The notes: a model not told the origin generated them from the letters alone. A DNA stretch of 64,000 nt from Nitrospira sp. CG24B (GCA_002869845.2 NEWS02000001.1:26727-90726); one strand, 5' to 3'. Positions 1-12,539 are shown, counted from the stretch's first letter. Program-made: numbers and translations.

Positions 1-236
1 GCGATGGTGACTCGTTCCCCCGTTGAGAGCAGCATATCCATCTCACGTTCATCGGGGGTAGCCGTTACGTCGTGTGCCAGCTTGAGCAATCGATCTGTTT
101 CACCACTCATGGCTGAGAGCACGACTACGATGCGATTCCCAGCCTGTTGCGTGTGAGCAACACGGTCGGCAACACGGTGGATCCGTTCGATCGTACCGAC
201 CGACGTTCCACCGTATTTTTGGACGATCAACGCCAC
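1..236 (-). CDS. lysC: Aspartate kinase, N-terminal part (partial, runs off left edge; GTG start)
   Basis: Reverse-strand translation [54 protein letters not shown]... has the KYGGTSV motif of aspartokinases; not in ORF track because it is truncated and GTG-started. Confidence 0.9.
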   Translation of the reverse strand, partial: MALIVQKYGGTSVGTIERIHRVADRVAHTQQAGNRIVVVLSAMSGETDRLLKLAHDVTATPDEREMDMLLSTGERVTI

Positions 237-241
237 AACGG

Positions 242-1459
242 TCAGCTCTTTGAGAAGAACTTCATGACAAACTTCGTGGCATCGCGGGTAGGCATGTTCG
301 CTGCGAGAGCATCCGCCTCAGTGAACCGGCGACCGACCGTCTCGGATCCCTTTCCGCCTCCTTCACCAAACGCATAGAACGCCGGGCCCTCAATTCCTGC
401 GGTGTGATCGCAAATCACAAGGAAACGATAGGGACCTAGTTTGGACAAGCCTTCGAATAACGGACCGACGAGATGGCGATCAAACTCTTCGATCCCCTGA
501 ACTTTGGCTTTGATATCAGTGCCGTGGATCACCTCATCCGCCAACTTGGCATGCACATACACAAAATCTCTCTTGGCAAGTTCCGCCAAGGCGACGGTCG
601 CCTTAGTATGGAGATCGCCGCCGGCCATCCGATCGGGATCCACAGCATCCAGGCCTGCACAGATCCCGACACCACGATGCACGTCGTTGGTCGCCACGAC
701 CGCTCCCGTAACCTGGTATTTCTCAACCAGACTCGGCCATGTGACCGCTCGCCCCTCGCCCCAGAGCCAGATACAATTCGCCGGTTTCTTCCCCGCAGCG
801 ACCCGTTCCTCATTGAGAGGATGATCGCGCAAGATGAAATAGGCCGCATCCATCAACTGGCGGAGAATATCGGCTCCATCGCCTTTCGGTAAGGCCTCTG
901 CGATGGATTGACCAAGGATCGTCTGCGGATCGGTGCAGATGGCTCGCGGGTTCCCCTTCACCCATACCATCAGGTGGCGGTGACCCGCCCCCGGATAGAA
1001 TTGGATGGTCTCCGAGCCGAGCTGCTCATTGATCGCCTCGATCAATTCGCGGGCCTCTTCGGTCTCGATCAGCCCGGCCGTTGCGTCGTCCAGGATGACG
1101 TGCTGGCCCAACTTTTTGATCTCACCACCCTTCCCGCTCTCCGGCATCACGGTGACCATCGTGCAGCGGAACACGACGTCCTGTTCCGTCCCGGACACAC
1201 CTAAACTTGCCGCTTCAAGCGGTCCAGGGCCCGGATAAAACTTCTTGGGATCGTACCCAAGGATTGCGGTGCCGACCAATCCGCCGCCATGATGCACCCC
1301 ATCGGCGGGAATCATCAGCTGACCCAGCTCTCCGCTCTGCGCTAGACGATCGAGATGAGGCGTCGCCGCCGCTTGGAGCGGCGTCCGACCGCCCAGTTCA
1401 TCTTGTGGGTGATGAGCCATTCCACCGGCATGCACAATCACATATTTCATAAGATCCAC
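242..1459 (-). CDS. ApgM-type 2,3-bisphosphoglycerate-independent phosphoglycerate mutase family protein (possible homoserine kinase analog)
   Basis: [43 protein letters not shown]... alkaline-phosphatase-superfamily ApgM-like N-terminus; lies between lysC and thrC. Confidence 0.85.
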   Translation of the reverse strand: MDLMKYVIVHAGGMAHHPQDELGGRTPLQAAATPHLDRLAQSGELGQLMIPADGVHHGGGLVGTAILGYDPKKFYPGPGPLEAASLGVSGTEQDVVFRCTMVTVMPESGKGGEIKKLGQHVILDDATAGLIETEEARELIEAINEQLGSETIQFYPGAGHRHLMVWVKGNPRAICTDPQTILGQSIAEALPKGDGADILRQLMDAAYFILRDHPLNEERVAAGKKPANCIWLWGEGRAVTWPSLVEKYQVTGAVVATNDVHRGVGICAGLDAVDPDRMAGGDLHTKATVALAELAKRDFVYVHAKLADEVIHGTDIKAKVQGIEEFDRHLVGPLFEGLSKLGPYRFLVICDHTAGIEGPAFYAFGEGGGKGSETVGRRFTEADALAANMPTRDATKFVMKFFSKS

Positions 1460-1466
1460 ACGTCTC

Positions 1467-2528
1467 TCAGACTTTCAACAGACGAGCCACGTCTTCGCGC
1501 GTCGCCTTGACCGTCTGCGGTTGTTTCGACACGCTGATTGCCGTATCGGCATCTTTCAACCCATGCCCCGTCAACGTACATACGACTGTCTCTCCTTCTC
1601 GTAGCGCATTAGCTCGATGCAATTTGGCCACGCCGGCGACGGACGCCGCGGAAGCCGGTTCACAAAAGACCCCTTCGGTTGCCGCCACCATGGTGTAGGC
1701 CTGGAGGATTTCCTCATCTGTCACCAGATCGATCGCGCCCGCAGATTCCTCAACCGCCCTTACTGCTGAAGACCAGCTGGCGGGATTGCCGATTCGAATG
1801 GCCGTGGCAATGGTCTGTGGTTGCTCGACGACTCGGCCCAACACGATCGGAGCCGCACCAGCGGCTTGAAATCCCATCATGCGGGGCACCCTCGAAATCT
1901 GATTGGCCGCACGATATTCTTGGTACCCTTTCCAATAGGCGGTGATATTTCCGGCGTTTCCGACCGGCAACACATGAAGCGTCGGAGCCTCGCCAAGTTG
2001 ATCACACACCTCGAAGGCGGCGGTCTTCTGCCCGTCAATCCGGAACGGATTCACCGAGTTCACCAATTCGATGGGCAGTGTGGCCGAAAACTCCTTGACG
2101 AGCGTCAGGGCCTGGTCAAAGTTGCCTTCGATCTGGATCACCGTGGCCTGATGCATCATCGCCTGAGACAACTTGCCCATCGCGATCTTTCCGGCTGGAA
2201 TCAATACGAAAACGGACAACCCTGCGCGCGCCCCATACGCGGCGGCTGAGGCGGAGGTATTGCCGGTCGACGCACACATCACGGCCCGCACACCGCTTTC
2301 CACCGCCTTCGAGATGGCCAATGTCATGCCGCGATCCTTGAAGGACCCGGTTGGATTGGCCCCCTCGAACTTCAGATAAAGTTCGACCCCTGGCGCGATG
2401 GCCTGAGCTAATCTCGTGGCCCGAATCAGAGGGGTATTACCCTCTCCCAGGCTGATCACAGGAGTCTTCTCCGTCACGGGGAGGAATTTACGATACTCCT
2501 CAATCACACCACGCCAAGGGTTCATCAC
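1467..2528 (-). CDS. thrC: Threonine synthase
   Basis: PLP-dependent fold: [42 protein letters not shown]. Confidence 0.95.
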   Translation of the reverse strand: MMNPWRGVIEEYRKFLPVTEKTPVISLGEGNTPLIRATRLAQAIAPGVELYLKFEGANPTGSFKDRGMTLAISKAVESGVRAVMCASTGNTSASAAAYGARAGLSVFVLIPAGKIAMGKLSQAMMHQATVIQIEGNFDQALTLVKEFSATLPIELVNSVNPFRIDGQKTAAFEVCDQLGEAPTLHVLPVGNAGNITAYWKGYQEYRAANQISRVPRMMGFQAAGAAPIVLGRVVEQPQTIATAIRIGNPASWSSAVRAVEESAGAIDLVTDEEILQAYTMVAATEGVFCEPASAASVAGVAKLHRANALREGETVVCTLTGHGLKDADTAISVSKQPQTVKATREDVARLLKV

Positions 2529-3842
2529 TTACTCATCCTTGCCTTCAATACGAATGAGCGTCGGCGGCTCGGAGACAAACGCCTTCCGATTGATTTCACG
2601 CAACGCGGTCTGGACATCCCGCTCCTTCGCCACATGGGTCTTGATGACAATCGGCACGGTCTGTCCTTCGCGGCGCCCCTGTTGCACCATCGACGAAATG
2701 CTGATTCCACAGCGTCCCAACTCACCAGCGATCTGCGCCAACACGCCGGGTCGATCGACAACGGTAAACCTGAGGTAATAGAGTGAGCTGATCTCGTCCA
2801 TCGATCTCAGCCGCAGCGGCCGTCGCTGATCTGGCTGAAACGACGCCACGGGCACGCGACCGGCGCTGCTTTTCAAAAGATTCCGTCCGATCGCAATCAC
2901 GTCGCTGACCACCGCGCTCCCGGTCGGCATGGATCCGGCCCCCCGACCATAGAGGACGACGTCACCGACCGCATCACCGACGAGCTGGATGGCATTGTAC
3001 ACATCCTCAACCTGGGCAATCGGAGACGCCGAGGGGAGCATCGTAGGATGAACCCGCGCCTCAATCTCTCCATCCACCAGTTTTGCGATACCGAGCAGCT
3101 TAATCGTGAAACCAAACTGCTTCGCGTAGGCGATATCGATTGGCGTGAGGTTGGTAATCCCTTCCGTATAGATGTCCTTGAAGTTGACCGGGGTCCCATA
3201 GGCAAGGTTGACGAGGATGGCCAGCTTGTGCGCCGAATCGATCCCGGCCACATCAAAGGTCGGATCAGCTTCGGCATACCCGGCTCGTTGTGCGTCCGTG
3301 AGCACGTCCTCGAAACTGTGCCCCTCACGGGTCATTCTCGACAAAATATAGTTGGACGTCCCGTTGATGATGCCGTAGATGGATTCGATCGTATTCCCGG
3401 CCAAGCCCTCCGTCAACGCACGAATAACGGGAATCCCGCCGCCGACGCTGGCTTCAAATCCTAGATCCACTCCTTTGCGCACGGCGGCGTCGAAGATTTC
3501 TTCTCCGTGAAGCGCCAGGAGCGCTTTGTTTGCCGTGACCACATGCTTCCCGGCCGCGATCGCATCCAGAATGACGCGTTTAGCCGTATCGTATCCGCCG
3601 ATGAGCTCAACGACGATATCGATGTCTGGAGCAGTCAGAACCTGTCTGCTGTCGGTCGTCAACACCCCGGCAGCCAAGGCGACGCCACGCTCCCTGACGA
3701 CATCCAGATCTGCCACGCGAACAAGTTCAACCGGGACACCGACGCGCCGTGTAATGAGGGCGGCATTATCGAGAAGGATTTTGGCGACTCCGGTGCCGAC
3801 CGTACCGAACCCTACAATCCCGATTCCGATACGCGATCTCAT
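2529..3842 (-). CDS. hom: Homoserine dehydrogenase with C-terminal ACT domain
   Basis: [44 protein letters not shown]-terminal ACT-like [22 protein letters not shown]. Confidence 0.95.
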   Translation of the reverse strand: MRSRIGIGIVGFGTVGTGVAKILLDNAALITRRVGVPVELVRVADLDVVRERGVALAAGVLTTDSRQVLTAPDIDIVVELIGGYDTAKRVILDAIAAGKHVVTANKALLALHGEEIFDAAVRKGVDLGFEASVGGGIPVIRALTEGLAGNTIESIYGIINGTSNYILSRMTREGHSFEDVLTDAQRAGYAEADPTFDVAGIDSAHKLAILVNLAYGTPVNFKDIYTEGITNLTPIDIAYAKQFGFTIKLLGIAKLVDGEIEARVHPTMLPSASPIAQVEDVYNAIQLVGDAVGDVVLYGRGAGSMPTGSAVVSDVIAIGRNLLKSSAGRVPVASFQPDQRRPLRLRSMDEISSLYYLRFTVVDRPGVLAQIAGELGRCGISISSMVQQGRREGQTVPIVIKTHVAKERDVQTALREINRKAFVSEPPTLIRIEGKDE

Positions 3843-5077
3843 TCCTCATCCCCATCGAACTTGAGGGCTTTCCGGATTCCTCTGACGGCCTGCCTGGTAC
3901 GATGTTCGTTTTCTACCAGCCCAAACCGCACGTATTCATCACCGCCTTCACCGAATCCGATCCCCGGAGAAACGGCTACTTTGGCCTCTTTGAGTAAGAG
4001 CTTTGAAAACTCCAAGGATCCCATGTGGCGATAGGGCACAGGGATACGTGCCCACACAAACATCGTGGCCAGGGGCTTTGCGACTTGCCAGCCGATCCGA
4101 TTCAGCCCGCCCACGAGGACATCCCTGCGCTTCTGGTACCGCAACACTGTCTCCTTGACACAGTCCTGAGGGCCATTCAAGGCAATCACGCTGGCGATCT
4201 GAATAGGTTGAAAAATACCATAGTCCAGATAACTTTTAATTTTCGCCAACGCTCCGACGACCTCTCGATTACCCACACAAAATCCGACTCGCCAGCCTGG
4301 CATACTGTACGCCTTCGATAACGTGTAGAACTCTACGCCACAATCTTTTGCTCCTGGGACCTGCAGAAAACTTGGAGCTTTATACCCATCGAACACCAAA
4401 TCGGCATAGGCAAGGTCGTGGATGACAATGACGTTGTGCGCCTTGGCGAACGCCACGATCTTCTTAAAGAACCCCAAATCCACAACGGCTGTCGTAGGAT
4501 TGTGGGGGAAATTGATGACGAGAATCTTCGGTCTCGGGAAAGTCTGCCGATAGACGCGCGTCAGATCTTCGAAAAAATCGCTATCCTGACGGAGTTCGAT
4601 ACCGCGGACCTCACCACCCGCAATGATGAAGCTGTACATGTGGATGGGATACGTCGGCGTCGGGGTCAGGACCACATCGCCCGGGCCGATCAAGGCCAAG
4701 GCCAGGTGGGCGAGACCTTCTTTTGATCCGATGGTGACAATCGCTTCAGTCTCCGGATCCAGCTCAACAGCGTAGTTTCGCTTGTACCACCCACAGATCG
4801 CATGCCGTAGTTTCGTGATGCCGCGCGAGGCCGAGTACCGATGATTCTTTCCTTTACGGGTGGCCTCGATCATCTTCTCGACGATATGAGGCGGAGTCGG
4901 TTGATCGGGATTTCCCATCCCAAAATCAATAATGTCGTGCCCACGTTGGCGAGCCTCAAGCTTGAGTGATTGAACTTGCGCGAACACGTACGGCGGGAGT
5001 CGCTTGATCCGATAAAAACCTTCGCCCAACCCCATGAACTTCCTTTTGACTGCTATTAAATATTTCTCAAAACTCAC
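3839..5077 (-). CDS. AlaC/LL-DAP-aminotransferase-like class I aminotransferase
   Basis: [45 protein letters not shown]. Confidence 0.85.
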   Translation of the reverse strand: MSFEKYLIAVKRKFMGLGEGFYRIKRLPPYVFAQVQSLKLEARQRGHDIIDFGMGNPDQPTPPHIVEKMIEATRKGKNHRYSASRGITKLRHAICGWYKRNYAVELDPETEAIVTIGSKEGLAHLALALIGPGDVVLTPTPTYPIHMYSFIIAGGEVRGIELRQDSDFFEDLTRVYRQTFPRPKILVINFPHNPTTAVVDLGFFKKIVAFAKAHNVIVIHDLAYADLVFDGYKAPSFLQVPGAKDCGVEFYTLSKAYSMPGWRVGFCVGNREVVGALAKIKSYLDYGIFQPIQIASVIALNGPQDCVKETVLRYQKRRDVLVGGLNRIGWQVAKPLATMFVWARIPVPYRHMGSLEFSKLLLKEAKVAVSPGIGFGEGGDEYVRFGLVENEHRTRQAVRGIRKALKFDGDEE

Positions 5078-5331
5078 TCATCCCGTCAAACTGAGTGAAG
5101 GGATCCTGAAGGGCCCTATTCTAATGGAGGGCTTTGGTCGAGTCAATTTACTCAATTTTCTATAGGGTTCTGAAGTTGTCAGATGCGGCTACTCCTCAAT
5201 CCGGTTCTTCACTGATCTATGAACCCGTTCTTGCCCCCTCTCGTTCCTTTCTGCTACTACTATCGCTGGATTGATGGCTCCAGCCTGTCTCACGCACGTG
5301 TTCTCCGGCTGAGTGGATGTAGGGAGGGGAG

Positions 5332-6045
5332 ATGGCCCGGCTTGGTGTGAATATCGACCATGTGGCGACGTTGCGACAAGCACGTGGAGGAACCGATCCA
5401 GATCCCTTGGCAGCTGCGGTGCTTGTCGAGCTGGCAGGAGCAGACGGCCTGGTCGTTCACCTGCGGGAAGACCGGCGCCATATCCAAGATCGAGATCTTC
5501 AACTCCTTCGTGAAATAACCCGCACCAAGCTCGACCTTGAAATGGCGGCCGACGCAGAAATGGCGAAGATCGCTCTGACCATCAAGCCCGACCTGGTCAC
5601 GTTGGTACCAGAAAAGCGACAGGAACTTACCACTGAAGGAGGCCTGGATATCGCCGGGCACCGTGACCGAATTCAAAGCATTGTAACTCTGTTACATAAC
5701 GGTGGGATTCCCGTCAGTGTCTTTGTTGAGCCCGATTTGAATCAGATCAGGGCTGCGCACAAGGTTGCGGCTGATTTCGTGGAGTTGCATACCGGTCGGT
5801 ACGCGAATGCCACCCGCTCTAAAGAAGCCGATGCGGAATTCGAAGCCATTACCCACGCCGCCAAGCTGGCCTACAAGCTTGGGATCGGCGTCAATGCCGG
5901 GCATGGGCTGAATTACCGCAACGTCAAACGCTTGACGCATATTCCTGAAATCGTCGAGTACAACATCGGACACAGTATCATCGCACGGGCGGTCCTCGTT
6001 GGTCTCGTAGAAGCCGTGAAAGAAATGAAGGCCCTACTCAGTTGA
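5332..6045 (+). CDS. pdxJ: Pyridoxine 5'-phosphate synthase
   Basis: [54 protein letters not shown]. Confidence 0.97.
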   Translation: MARLGVNIDHVATLRQARGGTDPDPLAAAVLVELAGADGLVVHLREDRRHIQDRDLQLLREITRTKLDLEMAADAEMAKIALTIKPDLVTLVPEKRQELTTEGGLDIAGHRDRIQSIVTLLHNGGIPVSVFVEPDLNQIRAAHKVAADFVELHTGRYANATRSKEADAEFEAITHAAKLAYKLGIGVNAGHGLNYRNVKRLTHIPEIVEYNIGHSIIARAVLVGLVEAVKEMKALLS

Positions 6046-6095
6046 TGTGAGATCGTCGGCCTGCTGTGTCCGCCCGTTCTTCTCGTTAGTTCACC

Positions 6096-7694
6096 ATGAC
6101 CAAGATTATTACCGCTGCACAGATGCAGGCACTCGACCGCCGGACGATCTTCGAGGCCCGTATCCCTGCGACCACATTGATGGAGCGCGCCGGCTCGGGT
6201 GTTGTCTCTTGCCTTGAGCAACGGTTGGGGCCCGTACGGGGCAAGAGAATCACCGTGGTGTGCGGCAAAGGCAACAATGGGGGGGATGGATTCGTGGTTG
6301 CGCGCCTCCTCCGTCGACGCCATGCAAACGTGCGCGTTCTCGTCATGACGCCCACGTCCGAACTGGGCCGTGATGCTGCCACCATGTATAAGCAATTCGT
6401 TCGTGGCGCAGGGAAGTCCTCCGTCTACCTCTATGCGTCCAAGGCCCAGGCGCAGGCACTTCTACAAGATAGTGATATCCTCATCGATGCCCTCCTCGGA
6501 ACAGGACTCTCAGCCACTGTCACCGGGCGCTATGCCGAAGCCATTGACAGCATCAATGAAACCGGTCGTCCCGTGGTGGCTGTTGATCTTCCATCGGGCC
6601 TCCATGCTGATACTGGAACAATCCTTGGCCGAGCTATTCGTGCCTCCTTCACCGTGACCTTTGGGCTACCGAAGTTAGGCCTCTATCAGAATGATGGGAT
6701 CGACCTCGCTGGAGAGGTGGCGCTCGTCGACATCGGAATTCCGCCGGCCTACATCGACGCGGTCCAGAGCCGAACGACCTTGCTGACACCGCACGTGGTG
6801 CGCACATACCTGCCGAAACGGCAGCCATCGAGTCATAAAGGAACATTCGGCCATGCCGGTATCATCGCAGGATCCGTTGGAAAAACCGGTGCAGCCGCCA
6901 TGGCTGCTCAGGCGGCCCTGCGTGTCGGTGCGGGCCTCGTGACTGTCGCGATCCCTACAAGTGTCAACGATGTATTGGAAGCAAAGTTACTGGAAGCGAT
7001 GACGATTCCGATGCCTGAAACGAAAGCGCGCACCTTAGCGCGAACTGCATTCGATCGGCTCGTCGGCTTCATGGAGGCGAGAACTGCTATCGCTATCGGT
7101 CCAGGTCTCTCAACTCATCCTGAAACGGTGGAACTGGTTCGGGCCTTGACGAAACAGCTGGACCGACCGGCTGTGTTGGATGCGGACGCCCTGAATGCGT
7201 TGACGGGACGGACTGCCCTTCTGGCGGCTTGCAAAACACCGCCAATCATCACTCCTCATCCTGGAGAAATGGCACGACTAGAGGCTGACGCCACGCCTCA
7301 GACCGTCAATAGCGATCGGATCGGTACTGCCACCCGCTTCGCACGGGAACGGGGACTGTTCGTCGTTCTGAAAGGGGCTCGGACCGTCGTCGCCAGACCT
7401 GATGGAGTCGTCGCTATTTGCCCGACGGGTAATCCTGGCATGGCGACTGCTGGAACAGGCGATGTATTGACCGGCATGATCGTGGGACTCTTGGCCCAAG
7501 GCGTATCCTCCTGGGAAGCGGCCTGTGCCGCCACCTACCTGCATGGTGTTGCCGGGGATTTGGCTTCAGCGAGAAAGGGACAGGCTGGTTTGATCTCGAG
7601 CGATGTCATCGAGGAAATTCCCTGTGCCCTTAAGCTTATGCATCAGGCTCCATCAAACGACGCCAATGAGAAAATGCGGAACGATCCCATGTGA
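6096..7694 (+). CDS. nnr: Bifunctional NAD(P)H-hydrate epimerase / dehydratase
   Basis: YjeF_N part ([18 protein letters not shown]) fused to ADP-dependent dehydratase part ([30 protein letters not shown]). Confidence 0.95.
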   Translation: MTKIITAAQMQALDRRTIFEARIPATTLMERAGSGVVSCLEQRLGPVRGKRITVVCGKGNNGGDGFVVARLLRRRHANVRVLVMTPTSELGRDAATMYKQFVRGAGKSSVYLYASKAQAQALLQDSDILIDALLGTGLSATVTGRYAEAIDSINETGRPVVAVDLPSGLHADTGTILGRAIRASFTVTFGLPKLGLYQNDGIDLAGEVALVDIGIPPAYIDAVQSRTTLLTPHVVRTYLPKRQPSSHKGTFGHAGIIAGSVGKTGAAAMAAQAALRVGAGLVTVAIPTSVNDVLEAKLLEAMTIPMPETKARTLARTAFDRLVGFMEARTAIAIGPGLSTHPETVELVRALTKQLDRPAVLDADALNALTGRTALLAACKTPPIITPHPGEMARLEADATPQTVNSDRIGTATRFARERGLFVVLKGARTVVARPDGVVAICPTGNPGMATAGTGDVLTGMIVGLLAQGVSSWEAACAATYLHGVAGDLASARKGQAGLISSDVIEEIPCALKLMHQAPSNDANEKMRNDPM

Positions 7695-7703
7695 GGACGT
7701 CCC

Positions 7704-8246
7704 ATGGCTACATCTGTCAGCTCTCTAGACCTTCTCCTCTCATCTCCTGGCAAGACAGAATCGTTCGGAAACGCTATTGGCCAGGTGCTTCGTGGAGGTG
7801 AGGTACTTGCCTTGATCGGTGAATTGGGAGCTGGTAAGACAGCACTGGTCCGCGGGGTCGTGGCTGGCCTCGGCGTCCCAGCTGCTTCTGTCACGAGTCC
7901 GACGTTCGTGCTGGTCCATGAATACCAAGGGAGGCTTCCGGTCATTCATATCGATCTATACCGATTGCAGAAGCCAGAAGAAGCCGAATCGATTGGACTG
8001 TCCGATTACCTTGCGGATGACGTGGCCGTCGCCATTGAGTGGGCAGATCGGTTTCCCCAGCTTCTTCCGGAGGACCGACTTGAAGTGAGGCTCGCCCATC
8101 GAACCAGGATGACCAGAAGAGCTTTGTTGGAAGCACGCGGTTCACGCTCTCGCTCACTTCTCGCTCGCATCAAGAAGATTTTGCGTCGAAGCCCTCGATC
8201 ATCTCAGTCTATCCTGCAACCAGACAGAAAGACTTCGCCGCGATGA
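7704..8246 (+). CDS. tsaE: tRNA threonylcarbamoyladenosine biosynthesis ATPase TsaE
   Basis: [52 protein letters not shown]. Confidence 0.92.
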   Translation: MATSVSSLDLLLSSPGKTESFGNAIGQVLRGGEVLALIGELGAGKTALVRGVVAGLGVPAASVTSPTFVLVHEYQGRLPVIHIDLYRLQKPEEAESIGLSDYLADDVAVAIEWADRFPQLLPEDRLEVRLAHRTRMTRRALLEARGSRSRSLLARIKKILRRSPRSSQSILQPDRKTSPR

Positions 8247-8587
8247 CTCGACTGATTCTGATTGGCATTCTTGTGCTTCTTTCGTTGGCGTTCTTCCTTC
8301 AAAACCAAGAACAGGAAGTCACGCTCCGCTATTTCTTTGGATTACTTGAAGCCTCAACTCCTATTTACAAGCCCATTATGGCTGGATTTCTCATCGGCCT
8401 TTTAGTCGCAGCCATCTTGTTGTTTCCACCCTGGATCCGTGGGCGTATCGATCTTCGACGTAAGACGAAGGCCTTACAGGAAGCTGAATCGAACTTAGAG
8501 CGACTTCGGCAGTCTCTTGAGAAGATATCTGGACGCACCCACGCTCCCACACCGATGGAGTCTTCGAGAGACTTTACTGATGAGTGA
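8243..8587 (+). CDS. LapA-domain (DUF1049-like) membrane protein
   Basis: Two predicted TM segments with FFLQNQEQEVTLRYFFG between them; overlaps tsaE by 4 nt. Confidence 0.75.
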   Translation: MTRLILIGILVLLSLAFFLQNQEQEVTLRYFFGLLEASTPIYKPIMAGFLIGLLVAAILLFPPWIRGRIDLRRKTKALQEAESNLERLRQSLEKISGRTHAPTPMESSRDFTDE

Positions 8588-11234
8588 CCAGACCCTGAGC
8601 CCGCTTATGCGGCAGTATCGGGATATCAAGCAGGGATACCCTGAAGCCATCCTGTTGTTTCGGGTCGGGGATTTTTATGAGATGTTCTACGAGGACGCTC
8701 AGGAGGCGTCCCGACTCTTATCGATCGCCCTCACGTCTCGCGATAAGAACAGCGCCCATCCGGTTCCACTGTGCGGCGTTCCCTATCATGCCGCAACCGG
8801 CTATATCGCAAAGTTGTTGAAGGCCGGCCGTATCGTGGCATTGTGCGAACAAGTCGAGGATCCCAAAGTCGCCAAAGGTCTGGTACGCCGTGAAGTCGTC
8901 AGGCTCTATACTCCGGGCACACTCGTAGACACAGAATTTCTCGCCCCGTGCGAGCTCAATTATCTTGCCGCGTTCGTCCTCCAATCAGACACGGTTCATG
9001 GAAGATCGATCGGCTTGTCCGTCCTTGAGGTTTCAACTGGTGAATTTTGGGGGATGGAGTTTCACGGTTCTCACGCAGTCACGCAACTATTGAATGAAAT
9101 CTCTCGACTAGACCCTCGAGAGGTTCTTTTTCCAGCAAACCTCGTTCCTGAATGCTCCGATTGGATCCAACAAATCGTCGGAACACGCCTGTGTGAACGG
9201 CCTCCCACATCGTTCAACCAGCACTCCGCTGCTCAGACCTTAATGGCGCATTTCCACGTACAGGACTTTGGCGTCTTAGACTGTGCCGACAGCCTCGCCG
9301 CCAGTAGCGCAGCAGGCGCGGTCTTATCGTACTTGCGGGAGACTCAACCGACGGTTCCTCTGGATCATATTCGTCGATTGACTATCCAGCGCAATGACGA
9401 ATACATGCACCTGGATGGCACCACTATCCGCAACCTGGAACTTCTCAAACCATTGCTGTCGAACGAGAACGCGTTGGGCTCGAAGTCTACTACGCTCCTG
9501 AGCGTGCTGGATCGGACCTCCACGGCCATGGGAAGTCGACTCCTTCGCCAGTGGCTGGTACGGCCGTTACTCCATGACGATCAGATACGGCAGCGTCTTG
9601 ATGCGGTCGAAGAACTCAAAGACCACATGCAGGTCAGAACTGCATTACGGACCGCCTTGCGAGAGATCCAGGATATCGCACGACTTGGCAGTCGCATCGT
9701 ACTCGGCTTGGCTGGTCCGCGAGAACTTTTGGCCCTCAAGCAATCTCTTTCGGTTTTGCCCGAGATTGATGTCCAGCTAGCACCGCTTCAGAGTCTGCTG
9801 CTCTGTCAGGCGCGAACATCATGGGATAGCGGCCAGGATCTCTACGACGTGATTGAGCGTGCCATCCGACCCGATCTTCCACCTTCCATTCGAGACGGGA
9901 ACATCTTCACAGATGGCTATGACCCGGTCATCGACGAGTTGCGCAAAGCCAGCAAGGAGGGGAAAACTTGGATCGCTGCAATCGAGACGCAGGAACGTGA
10001 CCGAACGGGCATTGAGTCATTGAAGGTCCGTTACAATCAGGTGTTTGGCTATTACATCGAGATCACCAAAGCCAATCTTGCGCGGGTCCCCACTGACTAC
10101 ATTCGCAAGCAAACCCTGGTCAATGCCGAGCGATTTATGACCGCCGAATTAAAAGAGCTGGAAGAACGTGTCACCGGAGCCGAGGCCAAGCTTCTGGCTC
10201 GTGAGCAGGAGCTTTTTATTCAGCTTCGCTTGCGGTTGGCTCAAGAGGCCTCTCGATTGGACGCCATGGCGACCGCCCTTGCGCTCCTTGATGTCGTCGC
10301 CGGATTGGCCGAGGTGGCCGCTCTGTACCGGTATACCAAGCCGACGGTGACTGAAGGGGGTGCCCTTATCATCAGGGAAGGTCGTCACCCGGTCGTCGAG
10401 CGACTCTGTACGGATTCAGTATTCGTCCCGAATGATACCGTGTTGGACCTTGAACTGAACCGCCTCCTGATCATTACAGGACCAAACATGGCAGGAAAGA
10501 GCACCTATCTTCGTCAGGTCGCACTGATTATCTTGATGGCTCAGATTGGCAGCTTTGTACCCGCCTCAGAAGCGACGATTGGATTAACCGATCGCATCTT
10601 CACAAGAGTGGGAGCCTCGGATAATCTGGCCGGGGGTCAAAGCACCTTTATGGTCGAAATGGTGGAGACCGCGAACATTCTCCAAAACGCGACTTCCCGC
10701 AGCCTCATTCTGTTGGATGAAATCGGGCGCGGCACAAGCACCTACGATGGCCTGAGTATCGCATGGGCAATTGCGGAATATATTCACGACTGCACCAGGT
10801 TGGGCGCGCGCACTTTATTCGCAACCCACTATCATGAGATGACGCAACTGGAGCAACAACGGACCGGAATCAAGAACTATCGTGTCGCCGTCCAGGAATG
10901 TGATGGTGATGTGGTGTTTCTCAGAAAAATCGTGGCAGGGAAAGCTGACCGAAGTTACGGCATCCACGTGGCCAAACTGGCAGGGCTTCCTTCGGAGGTC
11001 ATACGCCGCGCACAAACGGTGCTGTCGCAGCTGGAACAACCGGAGTCTGTCAGTTCCGGGATGAATCAGGATGAACACCCGACGACATCAGAACTCCTTC
11101 CTCATCCTCATCCGATGATAGAAGAGGTCAAACAGATCGATCTATTTTCGATGACACCGCTCGATGCGCTCAATCGTCTTGCCGAGTTACAACGCATGTT
11201 GAGATCGGGGGACAACAATCCATCTGCTCAATAA
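8580..11234 (+). CDS. mutS: DNA mismatch repair protein MutS
   Basis: MSDQTLSPLMRQYRDIKQGYPEAILLFRVGDFYEMFYEDA, TGPNMAGKSTYLRQVALI, LLDEIGRGTSTYDGLSIAWA; start moved from track 8517 to ATG 8580. Confidence 0.97.
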   Translation: MSDQTLSPLMRQYRDIKQGYPEAILLFRVGDFYEMFYEDAQEASRLLSIALTSRDKNSAHPVPLCGVPYHAATGYIAKLLKAGRIVALCEQVEDPKVAKGLVRREVVRLYTPGTLVDTEFLAPCELNYLAAFVLQSDTVHGRSIGLSVLEVSTGEFWGMEFHGSHAVTQLLNEISRLDPREVLFPANLVPECSDWIQQIVGTRLCERPPTSFNQHSAAQTLMAHFHVQDFGVLDCADSLAASSAAGAVLSYLRETQPTVPLDHIRRLTIQRNDEYMHLDGTTIRNLELLKPLLSNENALGSKSTTLLSVLDRTSTAMGSRLLRQWLVRPLLHDDQIRQRLDAVEELKDHMQVRTALRTALREIQDIARLGSRIVLGLAGPRELLALKQSLSVLPEIDVQLAPLQSLLLCQARTSWDSGQDLYDVIERAIRPDLPPSIRDGNIFTDGYDPVIDELRKASKEGKTWIAAIETQERDRTGIESLKVRYNQVFGYYIEITKANLARVPTDYIRKQTLVNAERFMTAELKELEERVTGAEAKLLAREQELFIQLRLRLAQEASRLDAMATALALLDVVAGLAEVAALYRYTKPTVTEGGALIIREGRHPVVERLCTDSVFVPNDTVLDLELNRLLIITGPNMAGKSTYLRQVALIILMAQIGSFVPASEATIGLTDRIFTRVGASDNLAGGQSTFMVEMVETANILQNATSRSLILLDEIGRGTSTYDGLSIAWAIAEYIHDCTRLGARTLFATHYHEMTQLEQQRTGIKNYRVAVQECDGDVVFLRKIVAGKADRSYGIHVAKLAGLPSEVIRRAQTVLSQLEQPESVSSGMNQDEHPTTSELLPHPHPMIEEVKQIDLFSMTPLDALNRLAELQRMLRSGDNNPSAQ

Positions 11235-11264
11235 TCCAGATTGATCAGATGGTAAAAATTAAGC

Positions 11265-11293
11265 GGGCGGCATTCCAGATGGAAATGCCGCCC
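11265..11293 (-). terminator. Hairpin terminator for the minus-strand gene at 11315-11977, possibly bidirectional with mutS
   Basis: gggcggcattccagatggaaatgccgccc stem-loop; on minus strand followed closely by gcttaattttt. Confidence 0.6.
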
Positions 11294-11314
11294 ATTCGCA
11301 TCTTGCAATAGTCG

Positions 11315-11977
11315 TCAGTGCGCCTGATTATACTGTGCGGTCCAAGGAATCAACCCACCCACGGTTTTTCCGCCTGGAAGCATCACGTCGTACTGCATGC
11401 CGACATTGCCTCCATCCGGCGTGACGGGAGAAGTGTTGAGACCTGTCTTGGCTTTTGCACAGGTTGACTCGAATTCGTTTTTCCCAGCGCATTCCCTGAG
11501 GCGAACCGCGGAAATGCTCAGAGGTTTCCCCACGGAACCAGACACCTCAGGAATCTTCTTCACGGATGAAATCACCCGATGATTTTGCTCGGTTTCCGTG
11601 GCGACGAATTCGATCAAGTCCGTTGTGCTGCCAGGGGGAACTTCCTTGGCCGCTGTAGGTCCGGCATGAAGGCGACCCATCTTCTTCAGCTCTTGCCAGG
11701 CTGACTTATCAGCATAGAACTTCAGCGTTTTGCCTGGATGAACTTTTTGCCAATACAACCCGCTCTCCGCGTTACCACCGAAGACAGCTGTGTTAATCCA
11801 CACGGCTTCATCGTAGGGATCAAGGATGATCACCCGACCTTGAATGGTGGTCGGCTTGCTCATGTCACCCCATTCGAATCGTTCTTGAAATGACTCAATA
11901 GCCGAGGCAGTTGAAGCCAGGCCGGCTACCAGGGTAACGGCGGCCAGCACGGCGGCACCTTGCTTGTGCAACATCAT
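11315..11977 (-). CDS. Hypothetical exported protein
   Basis: Start MMLHKQGAAVLAAVTLVAGLASTASA (signal peptide) preceded by aaggaggacgcgatt RBS; no family recognised. Confidence 0.7.
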   Translation of the reverse strand: MMLHKQGAAVLAAVTLVAGLASTASAIESFQERFEWGDMSKPTTIQGRVIILDPYDEAVWINTAVFGGNAESGLYWQKVHPGKTLKFYADKSAWQELKKMGRLHAGPTAAKEVPPGSTTDLIEFVATETEQNHRVISSVKKIPEVSGSVGKPLSISAVRLRECAGKNEFESTCAKAKTGLNTSPVTPDGGNVGMQYDVMLPGGKTVGGLIPWTAQYNQAH

Positions 11978-12023
11978 AATCGCGTCCTCCTTGAACAACA
12001 TCATCTGTACGCTTTGAACGTGA

Positions 12024-12539
12024 CTAGTCCTTGATGACTTTGAACCCGGTGATGGTTCTGCCGTCCAGCGTGACTTCCATGGCAACCAATTCTTGAGAGG
12101 CCTTGATAATTTGGTCCATCAAGGCTTTGTCTTTGACCGCCAGTCGAACCGTGGTGGCCGCATGGTACCAGCCAGAATAGGTTGAATTTTTCTCACTACC
12201 TCCGGAGAATCCCCAGGCACAACAACTGAACAATGGATCAGGCGGCTTCACGTCAAGCATCGTTGATGATCGCCCTCCACTGTCGCCGGAGCCTGGTTCT
12301 CCCGTATTCCAATATTGAATGCCGAACAAGAGCTCCCCATCTGGGTTGTCCGCCCACTGCGACCAGACTCGGCCTTGCAGTTTCTTGGCTGCCTCAGCAG
12401 CCTTTAAGGGCTTCCCTCCAACGACTGCATCGGCGAGGCCTATGTGTTCTATTGCCCCTGCAGCGAACGAAAAATCAGCCGCTAGCAAACCGAAAGACGA
12501 AAAAACCGCCGCTGCTGCTAGAACGACAGCCCTTTTCAT
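12024..12539 (-). CDS. Hypothetical exported protein
   Basis: MKRAVVLAAAAVFSSFGLLAADFSFA signal peptide, RBS gaaggagg upstream; no family recognised. Confidence 0.7.
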   Translation of the reverse strand: MKRAVVLAAAAVFSSFGLLAADFSFAAGAIEHIGLADAVVGGKPLKAAEAAKKLQGRVWSQWADNPDGELLFGIQYWNTGEPGSGDSGGRSSTMLDVKPPDPLFSCCAWGFSGGSEKNSTYSGWYHAATTVRLAVKDKALMDQIIKASQELVAMEVTLDGRTITGFKVIKD

